Part shown: positions 15,872-25,000 of the stretch, in pieces
Numbering within the stretch: the first letter of the stretch is position 1
How the letters are laid out: each line of letters opens with the position of its first letter
Assembly: GCF_036227325.1 (NCBI RefSeq)
Contig: NZ_CP109467.1
Span: forward strand, 4,836,001-4,900,000
Length of the DNA stretch: 64,000 nt
Origin: Streptomyces sp. NBC_01465
Lineage (GTDB): Bacteria > Actinomycetota > Actinomycetes > Streptomycetales > Streptomycetaceae
Direction: 5' to 3'
Translations under genes and position numbers: made by a program
The notes under the pieces: generated by a model
The model's input: the letters and a program-made list of their open reading frames with translations, nothing else
Told to the model about the DNA's origin: nothing
The model's database searches: none

Positions 15872-15976
15872 AGCGGATGACGGTTCTTCCCGGATGCCGT
15901 CGTCCGGTTCCGGCCGGGGTGTGCGTGTGGCAGCGGCCTGCCCCGTGCACCCCGGCCGGACCCATGCTGTGTTTTC

Positions 15977-15994
15977 CCGGGGGACAACCCCCGG
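15977..15994. repeat. short G/C hairpin within the operon
   Basis: CCGGGGG-ACAA-CCCCCGG in the 219-bp gap between the LLM gene and the amidohydrolase, followed directly by another ACCCCCGG. From memory, similar GGGGGACAACCCCC strings recur in Streptomyces intergenic DNA. It may attenuate or process the transcript. Otherwise the gap shows no gene. Confidence 0.5.
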
Positions 15995-16090
15995 ACCCCC
16001 GGCCGGACAAGCGGTCCACCGCCGCGACCCGAACCTCCATCGCGACGCCAATGTCAGTGAATGTGCCCCGCACGAAAGGGGATTGACCCC

Positions 16091-17830
16091 ATGCTCGACC
16101 ACCTCATCCGCAACGCGACCGTCGTGGACGGGACCGGCGCACCCTCGTACGCAGCCGACATCGGCATCCGCGACGGCCGCATCGCCGTCATCGCCGAGCC
16201 CGGCACCGTCACCGAGGAGGCGACGACCGACGAGGACGCGACGGGGCTGATCCTGACCCCCGGATTCGTCGACCCGCACACGCACTACGACGCCCAGCTC
16301 TTCTGGGACCCGTACGCCACCCCCTCCATGAACCACGGCGTGACCACGGTCGCCGGCGGCAACTGCGGCTTCACGCTCGCCCCGCTCAACCCGGACCACC
16401 CCGACGACGCCGACTACACGCGCCGGATGCTGTCCAGGGTCGAGGGGATGTCGCTGGTCGCCCTGGAGGAAGGGGCGCCCTGGAACTGGTCCACCTTCGG
16501 CGAGTATCTCGACGCCCTCGAAGGGCGCATCGCCGTCAACGCCGGTTTCATGGTGGGGCATTGTGCGCTGCGGCGGCACGTCATGGGAGCCGACGCCGTG
16601 GGCGGGCAGCCCACCGAGGAGCAGCTCGACGCCATGCTCCGGCTCTTCCACGACGCCATGGAGGCCGGCGCCTGGGGGCTCTCCACCACCCAGTCCTCCA
16701 CCCACTCCGACGGCGACGGGCAGCCCGTCGCCTCGCGCCACGCCAAGCCCGCCGAGCTGCTCGCGCTCTCGAAGGCCATCGGCGAGCACGAGGGAACGCA
16801 GATCGAGGCGATCGTCGCCGGATGCCTCGACCAGTTCGCCGACGAGGAGATCGATCTCTTCGTGGAGATGAGCGCGGCCGCCGGGCGGCCCCTCAACTGG
16901 AACGTCCTCACCATCGACGCCTCCGTCCCCGAACGCGTACCTCGCCAGCTCGAAGCGAGCGAGCGGGCCCGCAAGTCGGGCGGCCGGATCGTCGCGCTGA
17001 CCATGCCGATCCTGACCCCGATGAACATGTCGCTCGGCACCTTCTGCGCGCTGAATCTGATACCCGGCTGGGGCGACATCCTCGGGCTGCCCGTCCCCGA
17101 GCGCATCGTGAAGCTGAGCGACCCCGACGTCCGCGCCGAGATGCTGCGGCGCGCCGACTCCAAGGAAGCGGGAGTCTTCCGGCGGCTCGCCAACTTCGGT
17201 CGGTACGTCATCGGGGACACGTACTCCGAGGCGAACGCCGGGCTGAGCGGTCGCGTAGTGAAGGACATCGCCGCCGAGCGCGGCCAGGACTCCTTCCAGA
17301 CCCTCGTCGAGATCTGCTCCAACGACGAACTCCGCACGGTGCTCTGGCCGATGCCGACCGACAACGACCCCGACTCCTGGGCCCTGCGCCAGCAGACCTG
17401 GCAGCACGAGGACGTCATGCTGGGTGGTTCCGACGCGGGCGCGCACCTGGACCGGATGTGCGGGGCGCCGTACACGACGCGCTTCATCGGCGACTGTCTG
17501 CGCGGCCGCAAGCTGGTCGGTCTGGAAGCGGCCGTGAAGATGCTGACCGACGACCCGGCGCAGCTCTTCGGGCTGCGCGAGCGCGGCCGGGTGGAGGAGG
17601 GGTTCCACGCGGACCTCGTCCTCTTCGACCCCGAGCGCATCGACGCGGGCCCCGCCACCCTGGTCCACGACCTGCCCGGCGACTCGCCCCGGCTGGACTC
17701 GCGGGCGGTCGGGATCGTGTCCGTACGGATCAACGGCGTGGAGACCATCCGCGACGACGAGATCACCGGGGCGATCCCGGGGAAGGTCCTGCGATCGGGC
17801 CAAGACACAAGGACGGTGTCCACCAAGTGA
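16091..17830 (+). CDS. D-aminoacylase / N-acyl-D-amino-acid deacylase-family amidohydrolase
   Basis: A 579-aa amidohydrolase-3 protein. N-terminal beta-sandwich (MLDHLIRNATVVDGTGAPSY), metal HxH in PGFVDPHTHYDAQ near residue 63, a Cys in GGNCGFTLAP at the position of the ligand found in D-aminoacylases, further His in MVGHCALRR, and the catalytic Asp in LGGSDAGAHLD near 444. ATG at 16091 has AAAGGGGA upstream. Family members cleave N-acyl amides or related rings. In operons with LLM monooxygenases they often open an amide made during degradation. It ends GTGA, overlapping the aldehyde dehydrogenase start, so translation is coupled. Confidence 0.82.
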   Translation: MLDHLIRNATVVDGTGAPSYAADIGIRDGRIAVIAEPGTVTEEATTDEDATGLILTPGFVDPHTHYDAQLFWDPYATPSMNHGVTTVAGGNCGFTLAPLNPDHPDDADYTRRMLSRVEGMSLVALEEGAPWNWSTFGEYLDALEGRIAVNAGFMVGHCALRRHVMGADAVGGQPTEEQLDAMLRLFHDAMEAGAWGLSTTQSSTHSDGDGQPVASRHAKPAELLALSKAIGEHEGTQIEAIVAGCLDQFADEEIDLFVEMSAAAGRPLNWNVLTIDASVPERVPRQLEASERARKSGGRIVALTMPILTPMNMSLGTFCALNLIPGWGDILGLPVPERIVKLSDPDVRAEMLRRADSKEAGVFRRLANFGRYVIGDTYSEANAGLSGRVVKDIAAERGQDSFQTLVEICSNDELRTVLWPMPTDNDPDSWALRQQTWQHEDVMLGGSDAGAHLDRMCGAPYTTRFIGDCLRGRKLVGLEAAVKMLTDDPAQLFGLRERGRVEEGFHADLVLFDPERIDAGPATLVHDLPGDSPRLDSRAVGIVSVRINGVETIRDDEITGAIPGKVLRSGQDTRTVSTK

Positions 17831-19284
17831 GCGCAGAACAACGGCTGTTCATCGGCGGGGAGTGGGTCGAGCCCGACGGCGGTCACTACGAAGTGATCAA
17901 TCCGGCGTCCGAGGAGACCGTTGGGTACGCCCCCGAGGCCAGCCGCGACCAGGTGTACGCGGCCGCCGCAGCGGCGCAGGACGCCTTCGGCACCTGGTCC
18001 CGTACGCGGCCCGAGGAGCGGGCGGCGATCCTGGACCGGGCCGCGGGCATCATGCAGGCCAACTTCGTCCCGTACGCGGAACTCGCTCAGGCGGAGAGCG
18101 GCGCGACCGCAGGGACCGCGCGCGGCATGCAGGTCGCGGTCGGGGTCGCGCGCTTCAAGCGGTACGCGCGCGGCGCCCTGGAGCCGGTCGAGGCCGCGCT
18201 CCCGCCGCAGATCAACGAGGCCGGGCCGATGGGGAAGGCCGGGGTCTTCGGGGCGCTGACCGTACGGCAGCCGGTGGGCGTCGTCACGTGCATCACCTCG
18301 TACAACAACCCGTGGGCCAACCCGGCGGGGAAGGTCGCGCCCGCGCTCGCGATGGGCAACACCGTCGTCGTGAAGCCCGCCCCGCAGGACCCGCTCTCCG
18401 TCTTCCGCATGGCGGAGGCGCTGGAGGAGGCGGGGGTGCCGCGGGGTGTCGTGAATGTCGTGACCGGGTCCGCGCCCGCCGTGGGGGAGGCGGCCGTCGA
18501 CTCGCCGGACGTCGACATGGTCAGCTTCACCGGCAGTACGGGCGTCGGGCAGCGCATCGGCGAGGTCTGCGGGCGCTCCATGAAGCGGCAGCTGATGGAG
18601 CTCGGCGGGAAGGGTGCGGCCGTCGTCTTCGACGACGCGGATCTGGACTCGGCGGTGGCCGGGATCGGGACGACGTACGCCTTCTACAGCGGGCAGATCT
18701 GCACCGCTCCCACCCGGGTGATCGCCCAGCGCGGGATCTACGACCAGCTCGTCGAGAAGCTGAAGGGGTACATCGGGTTCATGAAGGTGGGGGACCCGGG
18801 GGAGAAGGGCACCATCGTCGGGCCCGTCATCTCCGCAGCCCACCGCGACCGCGTCGAGTCGTACGTGGAGCTGGGCAAGAAGGAGGGCGCGACCGTCGTC
18901 GCCGGGGGTGAACGGCCCGACTTCGAGCGGGGGTTCTACGTGGCGCCGACACTGCTCGCCGACTGCACCAACGACATGCGGGTCGTACGGGAGGAGATCT
19001 TCGGTCCCGTCGTCGTGGTCGTCCCCTTCGACGACGAGGAGGAAGGCATCGCGCTCGCCAACGACAGCGACTACGGGCTCCTCGACTACGTGTGGTCGGG
19101 GGACGTCGCGAAGGCGTTCAGGGTCGCGCGGCGGCTGCGCGCGGGCGGGGTCGGCGTGAACACGATCGGGCGGAACATGGAGGCACCGTTCGGCGGGTTC
19201 AAGCAGAGCGGGGTGGGGCGCGACGTGGGGTCGTACGCGCTGCACGCGTACAGCGAGATGCAGTCGATCGTCTGGCCGGGGTGA
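17827..19284 (+). CDS. NAD(P)-dependent aldehyde dehydrogenase
   Basis: A 485-aa protein that oxidises an aldehyde to the acid. Seen: EWVEPDGGHYEVINPASEE at the N terminus, the cofactor region VVKPAPQDPLSVFRMAEAL, the FTGSTGVG loop, the general-base Glu in MELGGKG near 257, the nucleophilic Cys in SGQICTAPTRV near 292, and EEIFGPVVVV. The start is GTG at 17827, overlapping the previous TGA by 4 bp. The gene closes the operon, ten bases before a strong hairpin. It would oxidise an aldehyde released by the LLM/amidohydrolase steps. Substrate not determinable. Confidence 0.9.
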   Translation: MSAEQRLFIGGEWVEPDGGHYEVINPASEETVGYAPEASRDQVYAAAAAAQDAFGTWSRTRPEERAAILDRAAGIMQANFVPYAELAQAESGATAGTARGMQVAVGVARFKRYARGALEPVEAALPPQINEAGPMGKAGVFGALTVRQPVGVVTCITSYNNPWANPAGKVAPALAMGNTVVVKPAPQDPLSVFRMAEALEEAGVPRGVVNVVTGSAPAVGEAAVDSPDVDMVSFTGSTGVGQRIGEVCGRSMKRQLMELGGKGAAVVFDDADLDSAVAGIGTTYAFYSGQICTAPTRVIAQRGIYDQLVEKLKGYIGFMKVGDPGEKGTIVGPVISAAHRDRVESYVELGKKEGATVVAGGERPDFERGFYVAPTLLADCTNDMRVVREEIFGPVVVVVPFDDEEEGIALANDSDYGLLDYVWSGDVAKAFRVARRLRAGGVGVNTIGRNMEAPFGGFKQSGVGRDVGSYALHAYSEMQSIVWPG

Positions 19285-19293
19285 CGTGAGCGC

Positions 19294-19320
19294 GGGGGCC
19301 GGTGCGGGACACCGGCCCCC
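19294..19320. terminator. bidirectional hairpin terminator
   Basis: Perfect 11-bp arms GGGGGCCGGTG and CACCGGCCCCC with a 5-nt loop, between the convergent aldehyde dehydrogenase and PHP-domain genes. Confidence 0.8.
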
Positions 19321-19330
19321 TTCGGCTCCC

Positions 19331-20836
19331 TCAGCGCCCCAGGAACACGGGGTTCGTCAGCGCGGCGAAGGGCCCCGGCAGCCCCGGCACCACCGGTGCG
19401 TGCCTGACCTCCGCCCGTACGTACGCCGCGTACGCGGCCGTCGTCGACCACTCCGCCGTCCCGGCCCCGTCCGCACCCAGCGGCGCCGACGTGAACAGCG
19501 TCCCCTGGTCCGTCACGAAGTGCAGCGTGCAGCCCGGCGCCCCGGTCACCTCAAGTCGTACGGTCACCGGCGCGTCCTTGTCCACCGCGAGCCGCTCGCC
19601 GATCCCCGCGTGCAGCCCGCGCCCGCCCGCCGCCCCGAACGTCAGCGACACCTTCGCCGACTCCGCGATGTACGAGCGCCCGGCGCGGATCCCCTCCTGG
19701 ATCGCCTCCCGGGAGAGGTCGTCCGCCAGCACCACCGTCTGCGGTGTGCCGATCGGGTCGGGGTCCTTGTGGGCGTCGCTGTTGCCCATCGCAGGGGTCC
19801 AACCCCGGCCGGACACAAGGGTGTTGTCCCAGTCGGCGAGCGAGACCTCGTCGTCGACGGTGTACGGGCCGTTCCAGACCTCCACCGCGTCCGCCTCGCC
19901 GAAACCGAACTTCCAGTTGCAGCCGATGCAGGTGGCGTGCGGGTGCGCGGGCACCACCAGGCCGCCCGCCCGCCGGACCTCGCGCGCGAAGTGCCCGAAG
20001 CGGTTGTCGCGCGCCCGGTAGCGCCAGTCGACGAACGTCCCCGCGTCGGTGCCGAGCGCGACGACGTGGCCGTTGCGCGTGGTGATCTCCTCGCCGGTGA
20101 GGATCAGCAGGTCATCGCCCCACAGCCCGGACCACGCGCTGTGCGCCGAACTCGTGTTGTGGTCACTGGTGTTGATGAAATCGAGCCCCGCCGCCCGGGC
20201 CAGCGCCGCGATCTGCGCGGGCGTCCGCTTGCCGTCGGAGTGCACGGAGTGGATGTGGCAGTCGCCCCGGTACCAGGCCCGGCCGCGCCCCTTCGCCCGC
20301 TCCGGCGGATACACGGGGGCGGGCGTCGCGGGAGTCGGTCCGTACCGCAGCGTGATGGTGACCGCGTACGGCAGCCCCTCGGGGGCGGTCGTGTACGGGC
20401 CCAGCGCGATGTGCCACGTCCCGGCGCGCACCGGGCCCGCGAGATAACCGGGGGTCGCCTCGTCGCCACGGAGGAAGAACTCCGTGCGCGCGCCGCCCGA
20501 CCACCCCCTGAAGCCCCGGCCGCCCAGTTCCGTACCGCGCTCGTCGAAGATCCCGATGTCGAGCGCGTTGTTCTGGGTCCCGGCCGGGACCACCGCCTTC
20601 TCGTACGTGTACGAGACCGCCAGCTCCCGCACCCCGTGGGGAACCTCCACCGGCAGATAGACGAAATCGGGCGAACCGGGCGGGAGCGTTCCCCGCACGG
20701 TTCTGGTCTCCTCGCCGTCCGTGGTGCCGGCCGCGCTCGCGAAGCTCACGCTTCCCAACGTAAGCGCAGAGGCCGCACCCGTCACCAGCAGTCCGCGTCG
20801 TCCGATCGATCCGCTCGCTCCAGTCATGGGTCGCAT
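19331..20836 (-). CDS. secreted PHP-domain metallohydrolase (CehA/McbA-like)
   Basis: A 501-aa exported protein. A twin-arginine-type leader (GRRGLLVTGAASALTLGSVSFASAA) implies Tat export in folded form. The N-terminal half is a beta domain. The PHP metal-binding motif CHIHSVHSDGKRTP near residue 190 is followed by TSDHNTSS, VVPAHPHATC and GNSDAHKDPD, supplying the His/Asp ligands. CehA/McbA relatives hydrolyse esters or carbamates such as carbaryl, and others are phosphoesterases. ATG codons at 20836 and 20827 are both usable. It is convergent with the catabolic operon but shows no operator of that family, so it is probably separate. Confidence 0.78.
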   Translation of the reverse strand: MRPMTGASGSIGRRGLLVTGAASALTLGSVSFASAAGTTDGEETRTVRGTLPPGSPDFVYLPVEVPHGVRELAVSYTYEKAVVPAGTQNNALDIGIFDERGTELGGRGFRGWSGGARTEFFLRGDEATPGYLAGPVRAGTWHIALGPYTTAPEGLPYAVTITLRYGPTPATPAPVYPPERAKGRGRAWYRGDCHIHSVHSDGKRTPAQIAALARAAGLDFINTSDHNTSSAHSAWSGLWGDDLLILTGEEITTRNGHVVALGTDAGTFVDWRYRARDNRFGHFAREVRRAGGLVVPAHPHATCIGCNWKFGFGEADAVEVWNGPYTVDDEVSLADWDNTLVSGRGWTPAMGNSDAHKDPDPIGTPQTVVLADDLSREAIQEGIRAGRSYIAESAKVSLTFGAAGGRGLHAGIGERLAVDKDAPVTVRLEVTGAPGCTLHFVTDQGTLFTSAPLGADGAGTAEWSTTAAYAAYVRAEVRHAPVVPGLPGPFAALTNPVFLGR

Positions 20837-20899
20837 CGTTCTAGTGAGCCGTGAACCGGGCGTAAAGGGAAGGGAGTCGTCAGGAGATGCCTGTGTGCA

Positions 20900-21217
20900 T
20901 CAATCCCGCCTACGGGACCGGCTGATGGCGTAGACGATCACCGCGGCGATGATCACGACGATCAGCAGGATCACGATCCAGCCGATGCCCGAGCTGCTCT
21001 TCTTCTTCTTTTTCTTCTTGAGCTTCAGCTTGGAGACCGCCTCGGACGCGGTCGCGGTGGTGACGGCGGACCGGTGCAGCGTCTGCTGCTGCGAAGGGGC
21101 CTTGACCTGGGCCGACTGCGTCACACCGGTGCGCGCCACGGCGTACGACGCGGCGGGCGCGCCGAGCACGAGGCTCCCTGTGAGGACGAGCGTCGTTATG
21201 GCCTTGCGGGTGTACAT
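20900..21217 (-). CDS. 105-aa membrane protein with poly-Lys tract
   Basis: Signal-like N terminus (MYTRKAITTLVLTGSLVLGAPAASYA), a Gln/Ser/Thr/Ala-rich middle, then KLKL followed by seven consecutive Lys, SSSGIG, a strong 20-residue Ile/Val helix and a basic RSRRRD tail. ATG at 21217 is preceded by GGGAGGAAA, a near-ideal ribosome-binding site. With an N-terminal signal peptide the poly-Lys segment would sit outside, next to the membrane, and could touch teichoic acid or phospholipid. It pairs with a 55-aa membrane gene 29 bp upstream on the same strand. Function unknown. Confidence 0.7.
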   Translation of the reverse strand: MYTRKAITTLVLTGSLVLGAPAASYAVARTGVTQSAQVKAPSQQQTLHRSAVTTATASEAVSKLKLKKKKKKKSSSGIGWIVILLIVVIIAAVIVYAISRSRRRD

Positions 21218-21246
21218 GCTGATTTCCTCCCGTTGTGTGGTGCGGA

Positions 21247-21414
21247 CTACGAGTTGGACTTCTTGACCACGAAGTAGATGACGACAGCCACGATCACCGC
21301 GATCAGCAGGAAGATCTCCCAGCCGGCCATCCCGCCCGATCCGCTGCCGGAGGTGTGCGAATGGTAGTGGTGGCGCGTTCTGGTCACGACGGCCGCGTTC
21401 AGCAGGGTGTGCAT
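21247..21414 (-). CDS. 55-aa single-helix membrane protein
   Basis: ATG at 21414 after GGGAGACC. The protein has a His-rich head (TRTRHHYHSHTSGSGSGG), then GWEIFLLIAVIVAVVIYFVVKK as a single membrane helix and a short NS tail. The helix is akin to that of the following 105-aa gene (both Gly-Trp-x-Ile start), suggesting a duplicated anchor. The His cluster could bind metal. Stop at 21247. Function unknown. Confidence 0.6.
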   Translation of the reverse strand: MHTLLNAAVVTRTRHHYHSHTSGSGSGGMAGWEIFLLIAVIVAVVIYFVVKKSNS

Positions 21415-21517
21415 GCAGGGGTCTCCCGTTGATGGTGCGCTTGATGTCTCTCGGCATTTGGCAACCTACGGCGTACCCTCTGCCCGCCACCAGACACCCA
21501 CCAGAGGGGCACGGGAC

Positions 21518-22360
21518 ATGCGCATCGGGACCACGATTTTCCTCACCGACCAGATCGTCACGCCCGTACGTCTCGCCCGCGCCCTCGAAGAGCGCGGCTT
21601 CGACGGGCTCTACCTCCCCGAACACACCCACATACCCGTCGAACGCACCACGCCCTACCCCGGCACCCCGGACGGAACGATCCACCCGGAGCTCGCCCGC
21701 ACCCTCGACCCCTTCGTCGCCCTCGCCCAGGCCGCCGCGGTCACCGAGCACCTGACCCTCGGCACCGGCATCACCCTGCTCACCCAGCACGACCCGATCG
21801 CCCTCGCCAAGCAGATCGCCACCCTCGACCATCTCTCCGGCGGCCGCTTCACCCTCGGCCTCGGCTTCGGCTGGAACGTCGAGGAGGCCGCGGACCACGG
21901 AGTCGAATGGCGTACGAGGCGCGAGCTCGGCCGGGACCGGCTGGGGCTGATGCGGGCGCTCTGGGCGCCCGAACCGACCGCGTACAAGGGGGAGTTCGCC
22001 TCGGTCCGCGCCAGCCTCGCCTTCCCGAAGCCCTTCCGGCCGGGCGGCCCCCGCACCCTCATCGGCGGCGCGGCGGGACCCAAGCTCTTCGCGCACATCG
22101 CCGAGTACGCCGACGGCTGGATGCCCATCGGCGGCCGCGGCCTCACCGAGAACCTCCCCGTCCTGCGCCAGGTCTGGGAGGACGCGGGCCGCGACCCCGC
22201 CGCCCTCCAGGTCGTCCCCTTCGGCGTCCTGCCCAGCCCCGGCAAACTCGAGCACTACGCCTCGCTCGGCATCGAGGAAGTGGTGCTGCAGCTGCCGCCC
22301 GCAGACGAGGACGAGGTGCTGAAGACCCTCGACGGCTTCGCTCGTATGCTCGACAAATGA
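21518..22360 (+). CDS. LLM-class F420-dependent oxidoreductase (TIGR03619-like)
   Basis: A 280-aa luciferase-fold protein. [76 protein letters not shown] and [22 protein letters not shown] are typical of actinobacterial F420-using members. ATG at 21518 is preceded by GAGGGGCACGGGAC. The last codons overlap the FO synthase start (ATGA), an unusually direct link between an F420 user and F420 precursor synthesis. No catabolic operator precedes it, so it is probably constitutive and separate from the LLMs at 12.9 and 14.7 kb. Confidence 0.85.
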   Translation: MRIGTTIFLTDQIVTPVRLARALEERGFDGLYLPEHTHIPVERTTPYPGTPDGTIHPELARTLDPFVALAQAAAVTEHLTLGTGITLLTQHDPIALAKQIATLDHLSGGRFTLGLGFGWNVEEAADHGVEWRTRRELGRDRLGLMRALWAPEPTAYKGEFASVRASLAFPKPFRPGGPRTLIGGAAGPKLFAHIAEYADGWMPIGGRGLTENLPVLRQVWEDAGRDPAALQVVPFGVLPSPGKLEHYASLGIEEVVLQLPPADEDEVLKTLDGFARMLDK

Positions 22361-24951
22361 CGACCAGTACGCAGGTAGACGGACCGACAGGCCCTACGGC
22401 CAACGCCATGCGGCGCGCGCTCAGGCGTGCCCGGGACGGTGTGGCCCTCGATGTCACCGAGGCCGCCGTGCTGCTCCAGGCGCGGGGCGCGGACCTGGAC
22501 GACCTGACCGCATCGGCCGCGCGGGTGCGCGACGCCGGGCTCGAGGCGGCGGGGCGCCCGGGAGTCATCACGTACTCCAAGAGCGTCTTCATCCCGCTCA
22601 CCCGACTCTGCCGCGACAAGTGCCACTACTGCACCTTCGTCACCGTCCCCGGCAAGCTGCGCAAGGCCGGCCATGGGATGTTCATGTCGCCGGACGAGGT
22701 CCTCGACATCGCCCGGCGCGGGGCCGAACTCGGCTGCAAGGAGGCCCTGATCACCCTCGGCGACAAGCCCGAGGACCGGTGGCCCGAGGCGCGCGAGTGG
22801 CTGGAGGCGGAGGGGTACGACGACACGATCGCCTACGTGCGGGCCATGTCGATCCGCATCCTGGAGGAGACGGGGCTGCTGCCGCACCTCAACCCGGGCG
22901 TGCTCTCGTGGACGGACTTCCAGCGGCTCAAGCCCGTCGCCCCGTCGATGGGGATGATGCTGGAGACGACCGCGACCCGGCTCTGGTCCGAGCCGGGCGG
23001 CCCGCACTACGGCTCCCCGGACAAGGAACCGGCGGTGCGGCTGCGGGTGTTGGAGGACGCGGGCCGCTCGTCCGTCCCCTTCACGAGCGGGCTGCTGATC
23101 GGGATCGGCGAGACGTACGAGGAGCGGGCGGACTCCCTCTTCGCGCTGCGCCGCGTCTCGCGCTCGTACCACGGCATCCAGGAACTGATCATCCAGAACT
23201 TCCGCGCCAAGCCGGACACGGCGATGCGCGGCATGCCCGACGCGGAACTCGACGACCTCCTCGCCACGGTCGCCGTCGCCCGCCACATCATGGGCCCGTC
23301 CGCCTGTCTGCAGGCCCCGCCGAACCTGGTCGCGGGAGAGTACGGGCGCCTGATCGGCGCGGGCATCGACGACTGGGGCGGGGTCTCGCCGCTGACGATC
23401 GACCACGTCAACCCCGAACGCCCCTGGCCGCAGATCGACGAGCTCGCCGAGAAGTCGGGCACGGCGGGCTTCTCCCTCCGTGAACGCCTGTGCATCTACC
23501 CGGAGTTCGTGCAGCGGGGCGAGCCGTGGCTGGACCCGCGCCTGCTCCCGCACGTGCGCGCGCTGGCGGACGCGGCGACGGGACTGGCGAACGAGTCGGC
23601 CGAGGTGAGCGGCCTGCCCTGGCAGGAACCGGACGAGGGCTTCACCAGCAGCGGCCGCACCGACCTGCACCAGACCATCGACACCACGGGCCGCACCTCC
23701 GACCGCCGCGAGGACTTCGACGAGGTGTACGGCGACTGGGAGGCCCTGCGCGAGCAGGCGGCCCCGGGCATGGTGCCGTCCCGTATCGACGCGGACGTGA
23801 AGGAGGCGCTGTCGCAGGCGGCGTCCGACCCGACGAAACTCACGGACGCCCAGGCCCTCGCGCTGCTCCACGCGGACGGCCCCGCCCTCGACGAACTCTG
23901 CCGTATCGCCGACCAGTTGAGGCGTGACGTGGTCGGCGACGACGTCACCTACATCGTCACCCGCAACATCAACTTCACCAACGTCTGCTACACCGGCTGC
24001 CGCTTCTGCGCCTTCGCCCAGCGCCGTACGGACGCCGACGCCTACACCCTCTCCCTCTCCCAGGTCGCCGACCGCGCCGAACAGGCCTGGGACGTCGGCG
24101 CGGTCGAGGTCTGCATGCAGGGCGGCATCCACCCGGACCTCCCCGGCACCGCGTACTTCGACATCGCGCGCGCCGTCCGGGAGCGCGTCCCCGGCATGCA
24201 CGTCCACGCGTTCTCGCCGATGGAGGTCGTCAACGGCGCGACCCGCACCGGCATGTCGATCCGCGAGTGGCTGACCGAGGCCAAGGCGGCGGGACTGGGC
24301 TCGATCCCCGGCACGGCGGCGGAGATCCTCGACGACGAGGTCCGCTGGATCCTCACCAAGGGCAAGCTGCCCACCGCCGACTGGATCAATGTCGTGAAGG
24401 CGGCGCACGAGCTGGGCATCCGCTCGTCGTCGACGATGATGTACGGCCACGTGGACCAGCCCCGCCACTGGCTCGGCCACTTCCGCACCCTCTCCCGGAT
24501 CCAGCAGGAGACGGGAGGCTTCACGGAGTTCGTGACCCTGCCCTTCATCCACACCAACGCGCCCGTCTACCTGGCCGGCATCGCCCGCCCCGGCCCCACG
24601 GACCGCGACAACCGCGCGGTCGTCGCCATGGCTCGCCTCCTCCTCCACCCCCACATCACCAACATCCAGACCAGCTGGGTGAAGCTCGGCACGGAGGGCG
24701 CGGCCGAGATGCTGCGCTCGGGCGCCAACGACCTGGGCGGCACGCTCATGGAGGAGACCATCTCCCGTATGGCGGGCTCCAGTTACGGCTCGTACCGCTC
24801 CATCCAGGACCTGAAGGCCATCGCGGAGCTCGCTGGCCGCCCGTCCCGCCCGCGCACGACGCTCTACGGCGAGGTCCCCGAGGAGCGGGTCCGCGCGGCC
24901 ACCGCGTCGGACGGACACCTGCCCGAACTTCTGCCCCTGCTGGGGGAGTAG
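22357..24951 (+). CDS. fbiC: bifunctional FO synthase (F420 precursor)
   Basis: An 864-aa fusion of the CofG and CofH radical-SAM enzymes. It makes the deazaflavin FO (7,8-didemethyl-8-hydroxy-5-deazariboflavin) from 5-amino-6-ribitylaminouracil and tyrosine. The CofG-like half binds its cluster with CRDKCHYC near residue 85, and the CofH-like half with CYTGCRFC near 543. The latter is followed by [11 protein letters not shown] and [13 protein letters not shown], diagnostic of CofH. The fused form is the actinobacterial arrangement. ATG at 22357 overlaps the LLM stop by 4 bp, indicating translational coupling. Confidence 0.96.
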   Translation: MTTSTQVDGPTGPTANAMRRALRRARDGVALDVTEAAVLLQARGADLDDLTASAARVRDAGLEAAGRPGVITYSKSVFIPLTRLCRDKCHYCTFVTVPGKLRKAGHGMFMSPDEVLDIARRGAELGCKEALITLGDKPEDRWPEAREWLEAEGYDDTIAYVRAMSIRILEETGLLPHLNPGVLSWTDFQRLKPVAPSMGMMLETTATRLWSEPGGPHYGSPDKEPAVRLRVLEDAGRSSVPFTSGLLIGIGETYEERADSLFALRRVSRSYHGIQELIIQNFRAKPDTAMRGMPDAELDDLLATVAVARHIMGPSACLQAPPNLVAGEYGRLIGAGIDDWGGVSPLTIDHVNPERPWPQIDELAEKSGTAGFSLRERLCIYPEFVQRGEPWLDPRLLPHVRALADAATGLANESAEVSGLPWQEPDEGFTSSGRTDLHQTIDTTGRTSDRREDFDEVYGDWEALREQAAPGMVPSRIDADVKEALSQAASDPTKLTDAQALALLHADGPALDELCRIADQLRRDVVGDDVTYIVTRNINFTNVCYTGCRFCAFAQRRTDADAYTLSLSQVADRAEQAWDVGAVEVCMQGGIHPDLPGTAYFDIARAVRERVPGMHVHAFSPMEVVNGATRTGMSIREWLTEAKAAGLGSIPGTAAEILDDEVRWILTKGKLPTADWINVVKAAHELGIRSSSTMMYGHVDQPRHWLGHFRTLSRIQQETGGFTEFVTLPFIHTNAPVYLAGIARPGPTDRDNRAVVAMARLLLHPHITNIQTSWVKLGTEGAAEMLRSGANDLGGTLMEETISRMAGSSYGSYRSIQDLKAIAELAGRPSRPRTTLYGEVPEERVRAATASDGHLPELLPLLGE

Positions 24952-25000
24952 GGGCTGGCAGACTGGAGGCAGGTGTTCGACGGGGGAGAGGTGGGGCGCG

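Noticed and set aside
14717..17803. A 1028-codon minus-strand frame across the LLM/deacylase operon
   Set aside because: It is a shadow of two well-supported genes. Its composition is low-complexity and no domain or ribosome-binding site is visible.
16414..19245. A 943-codon minus-strand frame opposite the deacylase and aldehyde dehydrogenase
   Set aside because: Both real genes on the + strand carry full catalytic motifs. The antisense frame has none.
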